Assembly (NCBI RefSeq): GCF_900115005.1
Contig: NZ_FOUY01000001.1
Location: 124,001-188,000, forward strand
Source of the DNA: Pseudonocardia ammonioxydans
Lineage (GTDB): Bacteria > Actinomycetota > Actinomycetes > Mycobacteriales > Pseudonocardiaceae
DNA: 64,000 nucleotides
Direction of reading: 5' to 3'
Positions 62,676 through 64,000 of this stretch are shown here, piece by piece. The first letter of the stretch is position 1. Each line of letters starts with the position of its first letter. The position numbers and the translations under genes were made by a program. The notes beneath the pieces were generated by a model. It was given only the letters and a program-made list of their open reading frames with translations. It was not told where the DNA came from and searched no databases.

Positions 62676-63093
62676 CGATATCGCCGAGAGAGCACACCGC
62701 GGCCAGCGTTGCCCACGACCAAGCCACAGGGGATATCGAGCTTGTGTGAGGTCGCACCGAAGACCGGGAATGGTTCCGCAGCGTCCACTTTCCTGGTGAG
62801 CGCGATCGGATTTACAGAGAGCTACCAAACCTCCTCTGACATGCGGCGGAGCCACCGACCACGGTCCCGCGTCCGCGTATCGTCCGCGGCTGGACCGAGT
62901 GCCTTCTTGGAGCGCTAGCCCAGACAGCACGACCAGGGGCGGGAGCTGGGAAGATGCGCGAACGGTCGGCGTGAACCGGTGGGCTGTTCCGTCATGGTTC
63001 CGTCGCTTGCGGCCAGCTCCTGCTCGTGGGCGCGCGACGCATGCCTGTGCGAGATCGTGGGCCATAATCGCTAGGTGGCGTAAAGTCCGATTC
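62676..63093. other. Gene-free stretch in the atypical region
   Basis: No ORF here has a ribosome site or family resemblance. A CATAAT hexamer at 63063-63068, about 26 nt before the next ATG, may be its -10 element. Confidence 0.5.
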
Positions 63094-63444
63094 ATGGCAA
63101 TTCGCTGGGAGGCGCTGACCGTCGACGCTCTCGACCCGTCGTCTATCGCGCAGTGGTGGGCGCAGACGCTCGACTGGGAGGTGGTGGACTGGCTCCCTGC
63201 GGGTGTGGAGGTACGCCAGCCCGAGCGACAGTCCGCGTCTCTGTTCTTCCTCTCGGTGCCCGAGGCCAAGCAGATCAAGAATCGACTGCACCTCGACCTG
63301 TACGCGGATGATCAGAGCGAGACGATCGATGCGCTCGTCGCTCGTGGCGCCGCCAGGGCCGACGTCGGTCAGCCGGAGGACGCGGCCTGCATCGTGATGC
63401 GTGATCCAGAGGGCAACGAGTTCTGTTTGCTTGATCCCCGTTGA
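63094..63444 (+). CDS. Glyoxalase-like VOC protein
   Basis: A 116-residue VOC protein of the glyoxalase-like (DUF/glyoxalase_6) type: IRWEALTVDALDPSSIAQWWAQTLDW, then KQIKNRLHLDLYADD, ending MRDPEGNEFCLLDPR with the terminal Glu that often serves as a metal ligand. Such single-domain proteins frequently give antibiotic or electrophile tolerance, but many are unassigned. The ATG at 63094 lacks a clear ribosome site. Codon use is less GC-biased than in the rest of the window. Confidence 0.75.
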   Translation: MAIRWEALTVDALDPSSIAQWWAQTLDWEVVDWLPAGVEVRQPERQSASLFFLSVPEAKQIKNRLHLDLYADDQSETIDALVARGAARADVGQPEDAACIVMRDPEGNEFCLLDPR

Positions 63445-64000
63445 CAGGTGATCATCCCCGCCGTCGCAGCTGTGACCCGTGAGTTGATCCCGCTGCCATT
63501 CTCCCGGCTTCCCCTCGTCCTGGCCGCCTGCTCGTCGTAGAGGCGGGGACCAGGGTGGCGCCTGCGCCATCGCGTAGCGACGCCGTAGGCGCCCTGGTGG
63601 CCGTCTCTGCGGCGTGGACACTCACCGGCCGAGGGGCAGCATCCCGTGACGCTCCGTCGTCCTGACGTCCTCGTGCGGTTGCTGCTCGTCGCCCTGGTGC
63701 TCGTCGTCGATCGCCTCGTGGATCCGGGCGCCTCTCCGTGGCTGGGGGCCGGGTAGCCGGCCCCGGCGCCGCGAACGGGCCGGAGGTGTAGTGAGCGAGC
63801 GACGGGGCCGGCGTGGCCGGCCCCGCGCCGCCGGAGGCGGCGCCTTGATCTTCAAGAGGCGGATTCGGCAATCGCGGGCGCAGACACCGACGTGACACAA
63901 ACGCACGACCCTGGCGGCCGGCAGCCGGTCCCGGCGGCGGCGTCTCGGCCCCTGCCGTCGCTCGAGGTCACGGGCCACGCATTCGGGCGTGTGGTCAGAG
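63445..64000. other. Right-end intergenic region with hairpins
   Basis: About 555 bp without a supportable gene. A 118-codon minus-strand frame (63622-63978) is Arg/Pro-rich and lacks family resemblance. Several GC-rich inverted repeats are present, most clearly at 63804-63856. Confidence 0.5.
63804..63856. other. Three consecutive hairpins
   Basis: Stem 1: 63804-63812 with 63816-63824 (9 bp, 3-nt loop). Stem 2: 63825-63832 with 63836-63843 (8 bp, 3-nt loop). Stem 3: 63844-63848 with 63852-63856 (5 bp). They abut without spacers. Function is unknown; replication, integration or termination roles are possible. Confidence 0.6.

Noticed and set aside
62709..62918. 69-codon plus-strand ORF
   Set aside because: No ribosome site, no family resemblance, and composition not like neighbouring genes.
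63622..63978. 118-codon minus-strand ORF at the right end
   Set aside because: Arg/Pro-rich product without motifs, running through three hairpins; no start signal.

Overview
The window comes from a very GC-rich actinobacterium. The gene content and order fit Pseudonocardiaceae, most likely a Pseudonocardia-like organism; this is inferred from gene order and protein style, with no marker RNA present. Much of the order follows the Mycobacterium tuberculosis block from gpm1/senX3/regX3 through ppx, proC, bS22, galE2-like, hem, ccs and men genes. It also shares the rex-hemACD and bldN-rsbN neighbourhood of Streptomyces.

Layout. 0-17.5 kb: menaquinone genes (menD 5' end, menB, menE, menA) interleaved with a PIG-L deacetylase, an MHS transporter, a dienelactone hydrolase, an ABC-F ATPase, a cysteine-less HesB-like protein, an aldo/keto reductase, a patatin, and a hydroxyacid-oxoacid transhydrogenase next to a D-2-hydroxyglutarate dehydrogenase-like flavo-Fe-S enzyme. 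17.5-21.5 kb: a DUF4229 protein, bldC, and a large MinD/ParA-like ATPase with a disordered N-terminal half. 21.5-34.5 kb: System II cytochrome c maturation (ccsB, resB, ccdA, tlpA) running out of hemL, then hemB, hemD, hemC, hemA and rex, with a near-consensus Rex operator upstream of rex. 34.9-42.7 kb: a membrane molybdopterin oxidoreductase, a glutaredoxin, an acyl-CoA synthetase, then bldN-rsbN and a HAD phosphatase. 42.7-54 kb: DUF5313, an acyltransferase, an epimerase, the 33-residue ribosomal protein bS22, a small HTH protein, proC, a thioesterase, a TIM-barrel isomerase, a repeat-rich membrane protein, ppx, regX3-senX3 and gpmA. 54-61.1 kb: rocD-ddaH with a divergent Lrp regulator, a VOC protein with its own palindromic operator, GntR, CutA, and a STAS / atypical LuxR / small helical protein cluster. 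61.2-64 kb: a 16-codon remnant of an acyl-CoA ligase marks a junction, after which base composition loosens and gene density falls (one unknown four-helix membrane protein and one VOC protein). This looks like the edge of an integrated region.

How the genes work together. Quinone (men), haem (hem), cytochrome c maturation and redox sensing (Rex) are grouped, so the window is largely a respiratory-chain assembly block. Developmental and stress regulators (BldC, BldN/RsbN, SenX3/RegX3) are interspersed. Many genes appear leaderless: a TANNNT -10 box sits 6-8 nt before the start codon, including at menD, menB, menA, hemB, ccdA, proC, ppx, senX3 and a thioesterase gene.

Non-coding highlights are a 48-bp palindrome present twice with identical geometry, short tandem repeats (13-17 bp) beginning at or near stop codons in four places, and interleaved dyads in the menB promoter. 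No tRNA, rRNA, CRISPR or complete insertion sequence was recognised.
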